Positions 13,278 to 21,395 of a DNA stretch of 64,000 nucleotides are shown piece by piece. The DNA is taken from the NCBI GenBank assembly GCA_964421785.1, contig CAYQZG010000001.1, positions 1-64,000 of the forward strand, given 5' to 3'. Position 1 is the first letter of the stretch. The number at the start of each line of letters is the position of its first letter. Under the pieces are notes generated by a model. The model made no database searches. It saw only the letters and a program-made list of their open reading frames with translations, and was not told the DNA's origin. This DNA comes from SKLM01 sp964421785. Lineage in GTDB: Bacteria; Chloroflexota; Anaerolineae; B4-G1. The translations under genes were made by a program, and so were the position numbers.

Positions 13278-14396
13278 CTACATCTCGACCTTCATCATGC
13301 GGCTCTCGCGGTAGCCGACGGTGATGGTTTGCCAGCCGCTCAGCATCTCATCGACCTCCAGGTCGCCGGTGTCGACGCGCAGGCAGTCGAGGGGCCGCAG
13401 TTTCTGGCGTGTGGCGACCACGTGCACGTGCTCCGCCCCCGTCCGTCGGATCACCTCGGGGGTGAACTGCTTGTTTCCGCGGCCGAAGATGAAGCCGTTG
13501 CCTCCCAGGGGGGTGACGACGATGACGCGCTTCTCGTGCTCCTCGAACAGGTCAAGGATGGCCCGTTCGTTGAGATCCTCACCCACCAGGTCCTCGTTGT
13601 GGACCGCGTCGACGCCGAGGAGTGTCTTGGGGAGGCCCATCTCGTCGGTGATCGCTCGCACGGTGGTGCCAGGTCCCAACAGGTAGAGCGTGTCATCCTC
13701 CATCTCCTCGACGATGAAGGCCGCGATTTCCTTCTTCGCCTCCGCGACCGATGGGCTGCCGCTCGAGGCGACCTTGCCGTGCTGGAGGAAGCGGCGGGCC
13801 TGGGGCACCAGAAGGTAGCCGTAGTGCTGGGAGGCCAGGCGATCCTCGCGGAAGGCCTGTTCGTCGATGTCCAGGACCTCCTGCTCCGTGACGGGCGGAG
13901 GTCCGCCCACGCTGCCCTCGACGAAGGCGTCGACCAGCTTCGCCGCTGCCCGGGGATTGAGGGCGAAGACGGAGCTGTAGACCTTGACGCCGGCCGGGAC
14001 GGCGACCACAGGGATCTGGCAGCCGACGGCGTCGTAGATGTCTCGCGCCGTGCCGTCGCCGCCGACGAAGATCAGGAGCTCGGCGCCTCGATCCACCATC
14101 TGGTTAGCTAAGCGCCGGGTGTCCGCGGGGGAGGTCTGGTCGCTGATCTCGCCCACCACGGCGGAGTCGATGTCCGTTCCCTCGACGTAGCGGGCGCCCA
14201 TCTCGCCGGGTGCGGTGAGAAACTTGATCCTGTCCGTGTGCTCAAGGTGGGATAGAAAGGTGGCCGTCCTATCCGGCGTGACCGGTTCCGCGCCCAGGCT
14301 GAGTGCCTTCTCATAGAGCTCTCCGTCGGTGCCCTTGAGCCCGACGCTGCCGCCCATGCCGGCGACGGGGTTGACGATGAGTCCGATTGTCTTCAT
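13278..14396 (-). CDS. ATP-NAD kinase family protein (COG3199)
   Basis: 372 residues. The N-terminus KTIGLIVNPVAGMGG and the motif FVGGDGTARDIYD (residues ~112-124) are the diacylglycerol/NAD-kinase fold signature GGDGT. The C-terminal half matches the COG3199 subgroup rather than canonical NadK. It probably phosphorylates a nucleotide cofactor, but the acceptor is not proven. The start is ATG 14396, 5 bp downstream of the YkvA-like gene's stop, so the two are likely co-transcribed. It ends convergently with the giant surface gene. Length fits the family. No membrane or signal segment is seen. Confidence 0.85.
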   Translation of the reverse strand: MKTIGLIVNPVAGMGGSVGLKGTDGELYEKALSLGAEPVTPDRTATFLSHLEHTDRIKFLTAPGEMGARYVEGTDIDSAVVGEISDQTSPADTRRLANQMVDRGAELLIFVGGDGTARDIYDAVGCQIPVVAVPAGVKVYSSVFALNPRAAAKLVDAFVEGSVGGPPPVTEQEVLDIDEQAFREDRLASQHYGYLLVPQARRFLQHGKVASSGSPSVAEAKKEIAAFIVEEMEDDTLYLLGPGTTVRAITDEMGLPKTLLGVDAVHNEDLVGEDLNERAILDLFEEHEKRVIVVTPLGGNGFIFGRGNKQFTPEVIRRTGAEHVHVVATRQKLRPLDCLRVDTGDLEVDEMLSGWQTITVGYRESRMMKVEM

Positions 14397-14401
14397 AGGT
14401 G

Positions 14402-14893
14402 TTACGGCTTCCCCTTTCCGATGCCCTTGCCAGACCGCAGCCGACGCACGACGAAGCGCAAACCGCGGCCCAGGACGTCCTCCGCTCGGTCGATGATGTG
14501 GGTTATCTGCTCCAGCACATCCCTCTGGCCCTCCCAGTGTTCCTCAAGGATGGCGGGATCCAGCTGGTTGAGCTCTGCGACGATGCTCTGGAGGATCCAG
14601 GCCGCGACGATGACGTCGTCCAGATAGCCCGGCGGCCCGAGGAAGTCCGGTATCATGTCGAGCGGCGTGACGAAGTAGGCGATGCCTGCGGCTACCTTCG
14701 CCTTGGCCCATAGCGGCACGCGCTCATCAAGGGCCAGACGCGAGAGCAGGACGAAGAGGTCGGGCGCGACCAGCAGGTACTCCAGGCGTTTCTCAGCGAT
14801 GTCGCGTTGCTCGGCCCAGCGCTTCACCCGATCGCGAAGCCGGCGGTAGAATCTTCTCTCGCGAGCGGTTCGAAAGGTCTGTTCGTCTCCCAT
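14402..14893 (-). CDS. YkvA / DUF1232 family protein
   Basis: 163 residues from ATG 14893; an in-frame TTG at 14905 is the alternative start. The diagnostic DUF1232 stretch AYFVTPLDMIPDFLG is followed by a helix-rich region LDDVIVAAWILQSIVAEL. The N-terminus is highly basic and charged (RERRFYRRLRDRVKRWAEQ). YkvA-like proteins are small, membrane-associated and of unknown function. The gene is first in a two-gene unit with the downstream COG3199 kinase, 5 bp apart. Upstream lies the 97-bp tandem repeat block, so regulation may involve that sequence. Confidence 0.8.
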   Translation of the reverse strand: MGDEQTFRTARERRFYRRLRDRVKRWAEQRDIAEKRLEYLLVAPDLFVLLSRLALDERVPLWAKAKVAAGIAYFVTPLDMIPDFLGPPGYLDDVIVAAWILQSIVAELNQLDPAILEEHWEGQRDVLEQITHIIDRAEDVLGRGLRFVVRRLRSGKGIGKGKP

Positions 14894-14923
14894 GTTTCTA
14901 TCCAATCCTCGGTGCAGATGCGA

Positions 14924-15165
14924 TTGCCTTTCGGCTCGTAGTGCGGCTCGGACGGGCCAACGGCCCCCGAGACGGGGGCTAGGAGCTAGGTAAAGAGCTG
15001 CTTTGAGCCCTGTCTCGGGGCGGCTAGTGCCAGTTATCGAGCGTTGTTTCGGGCCAACGGCCCCCGAGACGGGGGCTAGGAGCTAGGTAAAGAGCTGCTT
15101 TGAGCCCTGTCTCGGGGCGGCTAGTGCCAGTTATCGAGCGTTGTTTCGGGCCAACGGCCCCCGGT
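14924..15165. repeat. Tandem 97-bp repeat, two full copies and a third start, related to the 35.3-kb element
   Basis: GGGCCAACGG begins at 14954, 15051 and 15148, giving an exact 97-bp period; the first two units look identical. Each unit holds GCCCCCGAGACGGGGGC, a hairpin with loop GAGAC, and a nearly inverse GCCCTGTCTCGGGGC about 35 bp later. The left flank (14924-14953) carries ATGCGATTGCCTT and CGTAGTGCGGCTC, both also found at the ends of the 35293-35431 element. The block fills the space between the YkvA-like and FmdB genes. Confidence 0.85.
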
Positions 15166-15211
15166 AGGGAAAAGTAAAGGTCTGTCATGTGAAAGAGCAG
15201 GTCGGATGTAC

Positions 15212-15466
15212 CTACAGCGCCTCTTCCAGATCACGCTGGTCGAACGCGCGAGGTCTACGGTTGCCTTTCTCCTTCAGTTGTTCCGCGGTCTCCTCGACGA
15301 CGTCCGTCGCCTCACCGCTGTGGACCGTGGGCGGGGAGAAGATCTGGTGTACGTTCGAGCTGTCGCACTCGGGACAGGCGATCTCTGTTGGTCGGTCCTC
15401 GGGTGACATATAGAGGCGCTCAAACCTGTGGCCACAATTCTCGCATTCATACTCGTAGATCGGCAT
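15212..15466 (-). CDS. FmdB-family zinc ribbon protein
   Basis: 84 residues. The N-terminus PIYEYECENCGHRFE is the standard FmdB/CxxC_CXXC_SSSS start. A second CPEC knuckle at residues ~31-34 completes a four-cysteine zinc ribbon. The acidic, basic tail (VVEETAEQLKEKGNRRPRAF) is typical of the family. Role unknown; historically described as a putative regulatory protein. The start is ATG 15466 behind AAGGAGGACAG, an excellent ribosome site. The 55-bp repeat C (15475-15529) abuts this ribosome site and forms the gene's leader. Confidence 0.88.
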   Translation of the reverse strand: MPIYEYECENCGHRFERLYMSPEDRPTEIACPECDSSNVHQIFSPPTVHSGEATDVVEETAEQLKEKGNRRPRAFDQRDLEEAL

Positions 15467-15474
15467 CTGTCCTC

Positions 15475-15529
15475 CTTGTGCGTTTGAAGGTTGGAACGTT
15501 TGAACGTTCTAACGTGGAAACGGCCGTTA
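15475..15529 (-). repeat. Family C repeat, copy 1
   Basis: 55 bp identical, in inverse orientation, to 21456-21510. It starts TAACGGCCGTTTCCACG on the minus strand and contains AACGTT twice. Here it lies directly upstream of the fmdB ribosome site. Confidence 0.9.
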
Positions 15530-15579
15530 GGGCCTGGCGGATGTAGCCGGCGGCGCCGGTCTCACCTGCCGTGAGCCTG

Positions 15580-16659
15580 TCAAACGGGTTGGCGAAGTTG
15601 CCCACAGCCGGCCTGGATCGCCGCGCCGCGACGGACCCGGATGGTGTACGGTATGCACCGACCCTCAAGGATGGCTGCAAAAGCGTCGACGGCGTCCTGC
15701 CTAGGGTCGGCTCCTTGGTAGCCCGGCGAGGGGTTGAGTGGGATCAGGTTGACGTGGGCCAACATGCGGTTCCCCGAGCGACGCCCGGATCCAAACAACC
15801 GGTCGGCCAGGGCGTGCGCTTGCTCGGCCGTGTCGTTGAGCCCCTCGATCAGCGCCCATTCGAAACTGATGCGTCGCCCGGTCCGCTCAATGTAGGTCGA
15901 GCAGGCGTCGAAGAGGGCGTCGAGCCCGTAGCGGCGGTTGACGGGGACGAGCCGGTCGCGCAGTTCGTCGGTGGCCGCGTGCAGGGATATGGCGAGGGTG
16001 ATCTGCAGGCCCTCCTGCGCCAGCCGCCGGATCTTGGGTACCAGCCCCACGGTAGAGAGTGTGATGTGCCGCTGGCCGAGCCGGAAGCCGTCAGGATCGT
16101 TCAGGCGGCGGATGGCGGCCAGCGCGTTGTCGTAGTTCGCCAGGGGCTCGCCCATGCCCATCAGCACCACGTTCGTGAGATGCTTCCCCTCGGCCTGGAG
16201 ACGCCGGGCGAAGTGGAGGGCCTGGACGACGATCTCGCCGCTGCTCAGGTCGCGTCGGAAGCCCATCTGACCGGTGGCGCAGAAAGGGCAGCCCATAGCG
16301 CATCCCACCTGGGTGGAGAGACATGCGGTGCGACGGGTCTCGTAGCGCATCAGGACCGCCTCGATCGTCTCACCATCGGCCAGCCGGAGCAAGTCCTTGC
16401 GAGTCCTCCTGTCGGCGGTGCGTCTCGAGTCGACGACCTCCAGCACGTCGAGGGTGGCTCGCTGTCCCAGTTTGTGTCGCAGTGGCTTCGGCAGATTGGT
16501 CATCTCGTCGAAGGCGTCGACCAAATGGACGTAGAGCCACTCCCAGATCTGCTCGGCGCGGTAGGATGGCTCCCCCCAGCCCTCCAGAAGGGCCTTGAGG
16601 GTGGGGAAGTCAAGGTCATACAGAGAGATCGGCCGCGAGGCTTGGTCTGCCGTTTGCAT
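15580..16659 (-). CDS. rlmN: 23S rRNA (adenine2503-C2)-methyltransferase RlmN
   Basis: 359 residues from ATG 16659. This radical-SAM enzyme methylates A2503 of 23S rRNA and A37 of some tRNAs. The N-terminal accessory domain (FPTLKALLEGWGEPSYRAEQI) is followed by the cluster motif CAMGCPFC (Cys120, 124, 127). The SAM-binding MGMGEPLANY follows, and the C-terminal GAAIQAGCGQL holds the methyl-carrying cysteine. Length is normal. The frame is open upstream to 16794, inside the preceding gene's end, but ATG 16659 behind AAGGACT fits the family N-terminus. A minus-strand promoter lies at 16676-16704. Confidence 0.96.
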   Translation of the reverse strand: MQTADQASRPISLYDLDFPTLKALLEGWGEPSYRAEQIWEWLYVHLVDAFDEMTNLPKPLRHKLGQRATLDVLEVVDSRRTADRRTRKDLLRLADGETIEAVLMRYETRRTACLSTQVGCAMGCPFCATGQMGFRRDLSSGEIVVQALHFARRLQAEGKHLTNVVLMGMGEPLANYDNALAAIRRLNDPDGFRLGQRHITLSTVGLVPKIRRLAQEGLQITLAISLHAATDELRDRLVPVNRRYGLDALFDACSTYIERTGRRISFEWALIEGLNDTAEQAHALADRLFGSGRRSGNRMLAHVNLIPLNPSPGYQGADPRQDAVDAFAAILEGRCIPYTIRVRRGAAIQAGCGQLRQPV

Positions 16660-16675
16660 AGTCCTTACCGTTGGA

Positions 16676-16704
16676 ATTGTAGCACGCCGCCTGGATTCCA
16701 GCAA
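16676..16704 (-). promoter_or_regulatory. Promoter of rlmN
   Basis: On the minus strand, TTGCTG (16704-16699), a 17-bp spacer and TACAAT (16681-16676), about 17 bases before the ATG at 16659. Confidence 0.55.
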
Positions 16705-16766
16705 GCGGCCCGGTGCACGGTAAACGAAGCAGTTCCCAGGGGCCTGGGGTGCCTTAGGTCGCTCCC

Positions 16767-18317
16767 TCACCCCTCCGCCAGCACGTCCTCCCACCGCCTA
16801 GTCACGTCGGCGATGTCATCGCACACCAGGTCCGGCCTGATGGATGAGGCCCTGAGGTCCTCCTCGGTGGTGATGCCCGAGAGGGTGAGCACGGTGGTCA
16901 GCCCGACGCCTGCAGCCCCGGCGATGTCAGTGTCGATGCGATCCCCGATCATGGCTGTGGTCTCTGGTGTAGCGCCCATGCGGCGCAGGGCCTCCTGGTA
17001 CATGCGGGGCTCTGGTTTGCCGGTGACGACGGGCGCCACGCCAGTGGCAGCCTCCAGGGCGGCCAGGATAGCGCCGTTGCCCGGCGCCGGACCCCGCTCG
17101 GTGGGATAGGAGACGTCCGGATTGGTGCCGACGAAGGCAGCTCCTTGGTGGATCAAGAGCGAGGCAGTGGTCAGCTTCTGGTACGTCAGCTCGCGATCCC
17201 AGCCGACGACGACGTAGTCGGCCTCGGGATGCCCTTTATCCCCATCGTCGGCCACCACGAAGCCCTGCTGCCTCAATGCCTGATGCGTTCCATCTTCGCC
17301 GATGACGTAGACGCGGGATCCGGGCGGAGCGATGTCGGCCAGGTAGGCAGCGACGACGAGAGAGGAGGTCAGAATGCTCTCCAGCGGGACCTCCACGCCG
17401 AAGTTGGCCAGCTTGGCTGCATACTGCTCTGGCGTGCGGCTGGCGTTGTTGGTGGCGAGGGTGAACGCGATGCCTTGCTGGCGCAGGAAGGCGAAGAGTC
17501 GTTCCAGCCCGGCCTGCGGCTCATCCCCACGCCAGAGCACGCCGTCCATGTCGATTATCACGTGCTGTATCGATCGCAGGACCGATGCCGAAGAATGTAC
17601 TCTGGGTATGCCGGTCGACGCAGACCTGAAGTCCTTACTACGATTGGTCCGCAGTTGTTCGTAGTCCGCCGGTGTGTCTATGTCCGCCAGCAGGTCGGGG
17701 TCGTCGACTGCGACGGTGGCGACCGCTTCTGGGTGACTTTCGATCAAGCTACGCCCACCCTTGTCGCCGGTGACTGCGGAGAGCTCGGGGAAGAAGCGGC
17801 GCGAGAAGAGAACGGGCGTTCCACGGCGGCCGTCGTGGACGGGATGGACGATCGATGCCTCGGTCTGCTCGAATCGGTCGACCATAGCCCGCAGGAGATC
17901 GGCCGTGACGCGCGGCTGGTCGCACTGGAGGAAGATCGCTCCTTCCGCCCAAGGAGGCACGGCGGCCAGACCGGTCTGCACTGAGGTGCTCATCCCCTCC
18001 CCCCAGCGCCGGTTTACGAGTCTCTGTACGGGGCGATTCCCGAGGGCGGAATATGTCTCCTCAGCCTGGCAGCCGAGCACGACGATCACAGGATCCAACC
18101 CGGCTTGCAGCGCCACGTCGGTCACGTGGGCCAGCATGGGCTTCCCTTTCCAATCGAGAAGCTGTTTGCACTGGCCAAAGCGCGTCGAAGCGCCAGCAGC
18201 GAGGACGATGGCCGAGATCAAGCCCGGCTTGGCGACTCTTGTCTGCCCTGAGCCTCTCGACAGGCTCGGAACAGCGCTTGTCGAAGGGGATGCTTCGCCA
18301 CCTGTCGAGTGAGTCAT
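16767..18317 (-). CDS. Fusion of a MobA-like nucleotidyltransferase and a NagD-type HAD-IIA phosphatase
   Basis: 516 residues. The N-terminal half (residues ~33-222) is a MobA/MocA-like NTP transferase: AIVLAAGASTRFGQCKQLL, then LQCDQPR (130-136) and ADIDTPADYE. The C-terminal half (~251-516) is a HAD-IIA phosphatase: IDMDGVLWRG (DMDGV at 256-260), LATNNAS, and GDRIDTDIAGAAG. These are normally separate enzymes, a nucleotidyl transfer (molybdopterin cytidylyl or related) and a phosphatase. The ~30-residue linker RTNRSKDF...ASVLRS is compatible with a genuine fusion or a lost stop. Start is ATG 18317 behind AAGGAGGT. Residues 9-26 are encoded by a dispersed repeat (family G), so the native N-terminus may be near residue 30. 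Confidence 0.85.
   Translation of the reverse strand: MTHSTGGEASPSTSAVPSLSRGSGQTRVAKPGLISAIVLAAGASTRFGQCKQLLDWKGKPMLAHVTDVALQAGLDPVIVVLGCQAEETYSALGNRPVQRLVNRRWGEGMSTSVQTGLAAVPPWAEGAIFLQCDQPRVTADLLRAMVDRFEQTEASIVHPVHDGRRGTPVLFSRRFFPELSAVTGDKGGRSLIESHPEAVATVAVDDPDLLADIDTPADYEQLRTNRSKDFRSASTGIPRVHSSASVLRSIQHVIIDMDGVLWRGDEPQAGLERLFAFLRQQGIAFTLATNNASRTPEQYAAKLANFGVEVPLESILTSSLVVAAYLADIAPPGSRVYVIGEDGTHQALRQQGFVVADDGDKGHPEADYVVVGWDRELTYQKLTTASLLIHQGAAFVGTNPDVSYPTERGPAPGNGAILAALEAATGVAPVVTGKPEPRMYQEALRRMGATPETTAMIGDRIDTDIAGAAGVGLTTVLTLSGITTEEDLRASSIRPDLVCDDIADVTRRWEDVLAEG
18241..18302 (-). repeat. Family G repeat in the 5' end of the MobA-HAD gene
   Basis: On the minus strand: CCTTCGACAAGCGC..., then CTGTCGAGAGGCTCAGGGC. 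GAGCCT-CTCGAC-AGGCTC is a perfect hairpin on the plus strand. A related CCCCTTCGACAAGCTCAGGA lies at about 20610-20630. It encodes the serine-rich N-terminal stretch of the fusion protein. Confidence 0.6.
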
Positions 18318-18468
18318 GGTGGTGGTACCTCCTTGTGGACGGCTGAGCGCAGCTCAGCCATGGATGGGGCGACGCAATCGCCAGGATGTCTTGCTGTCTT
18401 CATAACGTCTATTCTAGCATAGTTGGTGTCTGGGTGCCAGGCATCAGAAAGACGGTGGCTTAGCGGCT

Positions 18469-18575
18469 CAGGGCTGGGGGCTGGAGCTCCCTCCCCCCCT
18501 CTTATCCCCCCCGCTGGGAGCTGGAGCTCCCTCCCCCCCTCTTATCCCCCCCGCTGGGGGGGAAGGTGTGGCTGG
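18469..18575 (+). repeat. Family B repeat, two tandem copies
   Basis: CTGGAGCTCCCTCCCCCCCT and its continuation occur twice in a row. The first copy is cut at CCCCGCTGG. The second runs through GGGGGGGAAGGTGTGGCTGG. It sits just upstream of the GT2 promoter. Confidence 0.85.
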
Positions 18576-18601
18576 TACCTTACACCTACGTGCGCAACAG
18601 C

Positions 18602-18630
18602 TTGTCAGTCTGTGTGGCGTAAACTATAAT
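18602..18630 (+). promoter_or_regulatory. Promoter of the glycosylation operon
   Basis: TTGTCA (18602-18607), a 17-bp spacer and a perfect TATAAT (18625-18630), 28 bases before the ATG at 18659 and its AAGGAGGT ribosome site. Confidence 0.75.
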
Positions 18631-18658
18631 GTCCCCTTGAATGACCTAAGGAGGTGAG

Positions 18659-19423
18659 ATGAGACTAAGTGTCATCGTGCCGGTTTACAACGAAGTCGAG
18701 ACCGTAGCCGAGATCCTGCGGCGCGTGTGTGCTGTCGACCTGACGGTGTCGATTGGATTTGGGCCAGAGGATGGCTCGGCTGTCGAGCTTGAGCGTGAAA
18801 TCGTGGTGGTCGACGATGGCTCGACCGACAGCACCCGAGAGATCCTTCGTGAGATGGACAGCGACAACCACAAAGAGCACGAAGGACACGGGAGCGACAC
18901 GGACCTGGTCATCATTTTCCACGAGGAGAATCAGGGCAAGGGAGCGGCGGTCAGGACCGGACTCAGGCATGCCAGCGGCGACGTCATGCTGATCCAGGAC
19001 GCTGATCTGGAGTACGATCCCCGTGACTACCCCTCGATGCTGCAGCCTATCCTTGAGGGACGCTCTCAGGTGGTCTACGGCTCTCGCTTCCGAGGTGGAC
19101 CGACCAAGGCGATGTTTTTCTGGCACATGGTCGGCAATCGTTTCCTGACGCTGGTGACCAATGTGCTGTACGATTCGATCCTCAGTGACATGGAGACTTG
19201 CTATAAGGTCTTCACGCGGGAGGTGGCCGATCAGATCGACCTGCGGGCCTCCGGGTGGGGTTTCGATCCGGAGATCACAGCGCAGATTCTGAGGCTGGGC
19301 TACCGTATCTACGAGGTGCCCATCACCTACACCGGTCGCGAGTTCAGCGAGGGGAAGAAGATTGGGTGGCGCGATGGCGTGACGGTGCTGTGGACGCTGC
19401 TCAAGTATCGCTTCCTGCCTTGA
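18659..19423 (+). CDS. Dolichol-phosphate-mannose-synthase-like glycosyltransferase, family GT2
   Basis: 254 residues. It is expected to transfer a sugar from a nucleotide-sugar to a polyprenyl phosphate at the inner face of the membrane. The fold starts RLSVIVPVYNE. VVVDDGST (residues 50-56) and QDADLEYD (113-120) are the nucleotide-binding and metal-binding motifs. YGSRFRGG and DMETCYKVF follow, as in DPM1-like enzymes. No C-terminal membrane helices are present. Residues 68-80 (containing NHKEHEGHG) look like a translated copy of dispersed repeat family E inserted before the strand LVIIFHEEN. The start is ATG behind AAGGAGGT. The stop overlaps the next gene's TTG as TTGA. First gene of a three-gene envelope operon. 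Confidence 0.9.
   Translation: MRLSVIVPVYNEVETVAEILRRVCAVDLTVSIGFGPEDGSAVELEREIVVVDDGSTDSTREILREMDSDNHKEHEGHGSDTDLVIIFHEENQGKGAAVRTGLRHASGDVMLIQDADLEYDPRDYPSMLQPILEGRSQVVYGSRFRGGPTKAMFFWHMVGNRFLTLVTNVLYDSILSDMETCYKVFTREVADQIDLRASGWGFDPEITAQILRLGYRIYEVPITYTGREFSEGKKIGWRDGVTVLWTLLKYRFLP
18862..18902 (+). repeat. Family E repeat translated in frame within GT2
   Basis: AACCACAAAGAGCACGAAGG followed by ACACGGG, reading NHKEHEGHG. The purine-rich CACARAG periodicity is foreign to GT2 sequences. A related, palindromic block occurs at 40010-40095. Confidence 0.5.
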
Positions 19424-21395
19424 TCCAGGAGAGGCTGGAGCTCCCCCCCTCTTATCCCCCCCGCTGGGGGGGAAGGTGTGACTGGGGCATCTACCGGTGG
19501 GGTCTGGTAGGGCTGTTGCTGTTGGCTTGGGCGCTGCGGCTGCCGCCGCTGCTTGAGAGCCCGCTGCACCCCGACGAAGCCCTCTACGGTTATTGGGGAT
19601 TGCTGATTGGTCAAGGCCGAGATCCTTGGTTGATCAGTGGTCCGGTCTATAAGCCTCCGCTGCTGCCCTACGTGGTCGCTGTCTTCCAGCTTCTTCTTGG
19701 CGACACGACGATCGCCCTGCGCCTGCCTGGGCTGATGGCCGGGCTGCTTGCCGTGCCGCTGGTCGGTGTCTTGGCTCGCTTGCTCTACGGGGATCTGTGG
19801 ACCGGGGCATGTGCGACGGTGGTCGCAGCACTGTCACCTTTCGCTGTCACGTTCTCCGGCACGGCGTTTCCTGATTCGTTGATGGTGACGCTGGGCCTGG
19901 GAGCGTGTGTGGCGGCAGCCAGCTCCCGCATCGGTCGCGCACGATGGGCGGGGTTGCTGGCAGGGCTGAGTTTCGCTACGAAACAGACAGGCTTGGTATG
20001 GTTGCCTTTGGTGCTTGGTGTGGCTTTGGCGCGGCCCTCCCCTAACCCCTCCCAGGGGGAGGGGAATCTGGGTCGACGGGCAGGANNNNNNNNNNNNNNN
20101 NNNNNNNNNNNNNNNNNNNNNNNNNNNNNNNNNNNNNNNNNNNNNNNNNNNNNNNNNNNNNNNNNNNNNNNNNNNNNNNNNNNNNGCGGCCCTCCCCTAA
20201 CCCCTCCCAGGGGGAGGGGAATCTGGGTCGACGGGCAGGACTGCCTGGGCACCCGGGATGGTATCCCACGAGCTCAGTCGAACCGTCCTTACGATGGTTG
20301 CGAGGGTTCATCATCTTCTATCTGGCGCCCGCTATGCTTGTTTTCGCCTGGGATAGCATCCGGGTGGCGCTAGGGGCGGACAGCTTCTGGTCCGTGGGGG
20401 TTGTGGGCTATGGCGGACTGCGTCTCATCTGGCCGCACGAACTGTGGCCTCGGTTGCGAGCGTGGTCCGAGATGATGTCGTCTCTGTTCAAGTCGCCGCT
20501 GGCGAATGGCCTCCTGCTGGTGGGCTTGTCCATTCTGATCGGGAGAGGGCTGATTCGGCGTCAGGGTATGCCGGGTCGACGGGCGATCTCGCCCAAGCAC
20601 CGCTGCATTCCCCTTCGACAAGCTCAGGACGCGTTCTTCGACCTGTTGCTGGTTTCTTTCTGTCTGTTCTATGTCTTGCTGCATTGGCTGGTTGCCTTTC
20701 CTATCTGGGGTCGTTATCTGCTGCCGTTGGTGCCGGTCTTAGCCGTCCTGTTGGGGCGGATTGTACGAGAGTCTGCTGCGCTCTGGTCAGACCACTCGAA
20801 GCTCGGAAGGAGGGTGGACTTCTGGTCGCGCCACTGCGGTCGCTTTGCTCACAGTCGCTCCGCTTACGACGGGGCCGCGGGCGATCTCGCCCAAGCACCT
20901 TGGCTGATCAGCGTTCTGCTGCTGGCTCTCCTTCTGATTGTGCCGGCCCGCGAGGCGAGCGCCGGTCGATCCTCTCTGTCTGAGGATCGCGCTGCCTACC
21001 GCGGCGTTGATGACGTCGTCTCGTTCTACAGCGAGCTGCCGGAAGGCTCTGTTGTCTACCATCACTGGCTCGGCTGGCATTATCACTACGCGCTATTCGA
21101 CGGCCCGGTGTACCTGGCCTATTGGCCGACACCGTCTTGGCTGGCCCGGGACGTACAAGCCTTCGGGCGGCAAGATCCGCGCTACGTGGCGTTCCCGGCC
21201 TGGGAGTCGGCCGCTCGCGTAGAACGGGCCCTTGGCGATGTGGGCTACGCGCTTGATCCGGTGCTCGCTGTCACCCCCGGGGTTCAACAGGCCTCCCACA
21301 GCGGTGATGTTGACGGCTCATTCATCGTCTACCGGATCGTGCCGTGGCCCTCCCCTAACCCCTCCCAGGGGGAGGGGAATCTGGCGCCAGTATGA
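19420..21395 (+). CDS. ArnT/PMT-like membrane glycosyltransferase (GT39/GT83 type) interrupted by an artificial gap
   Basis: A multi-membrane-span glycosyltransferase using polyprenyl-phosphate sugars. The N-terminal LHPDEALYGYW is the acidic first-loop motif of the ArnT/PMT superfamily. KPPLLPY and a TKQTGLVWLPL helix follow. The N run at 20086-20185 is flanked by an identical 55-bp sequence on both sides (20031-20085 and 20186-20240). If those are merged into one copy, the frame continues without a stop through LRGFIIFYLAPAML to 21395, giving about 606 residues. The likely start is TTG 19420, overlapping the GT2 stop. Repeat B encodes residues just after the start, repeat A the middle and the last residues (PSPNPSQGEGNLAPV). 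Two further A tails (20573, 20879) and a G copy lie inside. The stop overlaps the next ATG (ATGA). Confidence 0.75.
19431..19486 (+). repeat. Family B repeat at the start of the ArnT-like gene
   Basis: GGCTGGAGCTCCCCCCCTCT and its continuation to GGAAGGTGTGACTGGG. It reads ERLELPPSYPPRWGGRC in the gene's frame, immediately before the first predicted membrane helix. Confidence 0.85.
20031..20240 (+). repeat. Family A repeat copy duplicated on both sides of a 100-N gap
   Basis: 20031-20085 and 20186-20240 are the same 55 bases, GCGGCCCTCCCCTAACCCCT through GGGTCGACGGGCAGGA. 20086-20185 are N. Identical contig ends of this length suggest an unmerged assembly overlap rather than two real copies. 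Confidence 0.9.
20573..20631 (+). repeat. Family A tail followed by family G fragment
   Basis: GGGTCGACGGGCGATCTCGC and CCAAGCACC match the 3' half of element A (GGGCGA-TCTCGCCC hairpin). CCCCTTCGACAAGCTCAGGA follows, a family G piece. Both are translated within the ArnT-like protein. Confidence 0.65.
20879..20899 (+). repeat. Family A tail fragment
   Basis: GGGCGATCTCGCCCAAGCAC, the 3' hairpin of element A without its 5' half, translated as GDLAQAP within the ArnT-like protein. Confidence 0.6.
21346..21383 (+). repeat. Family A repeat supplying the ArnT-like protein C-terminus
   Basis: GGCCCTCCCCTAACCCCTCC plus CAGGGGGAGGGGAATCTG. It is read as PSPNPSQGEGNL just before the stop at 21395. 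Confidence 0.85.

Larger units (their letters stand above)
18318..18658. other. Divergent intergenic region with repeat family B
   Basis: This region separates the minus-strand MobA-HAD gene from the plus-strand glycosylation operon. It holds a possible minus-strand -10 (TAGAAT) near 18413, tandem repeat B copies at 18469-18575 and the plus-strand promoter at 18602-18630. No gene is seen. Confidence 0.6.

Noticed and set aside
14954..15165. Possible CRISPR array
   Set aside because: The 97-bp unit repeats without spacers, and no cas gene is present.
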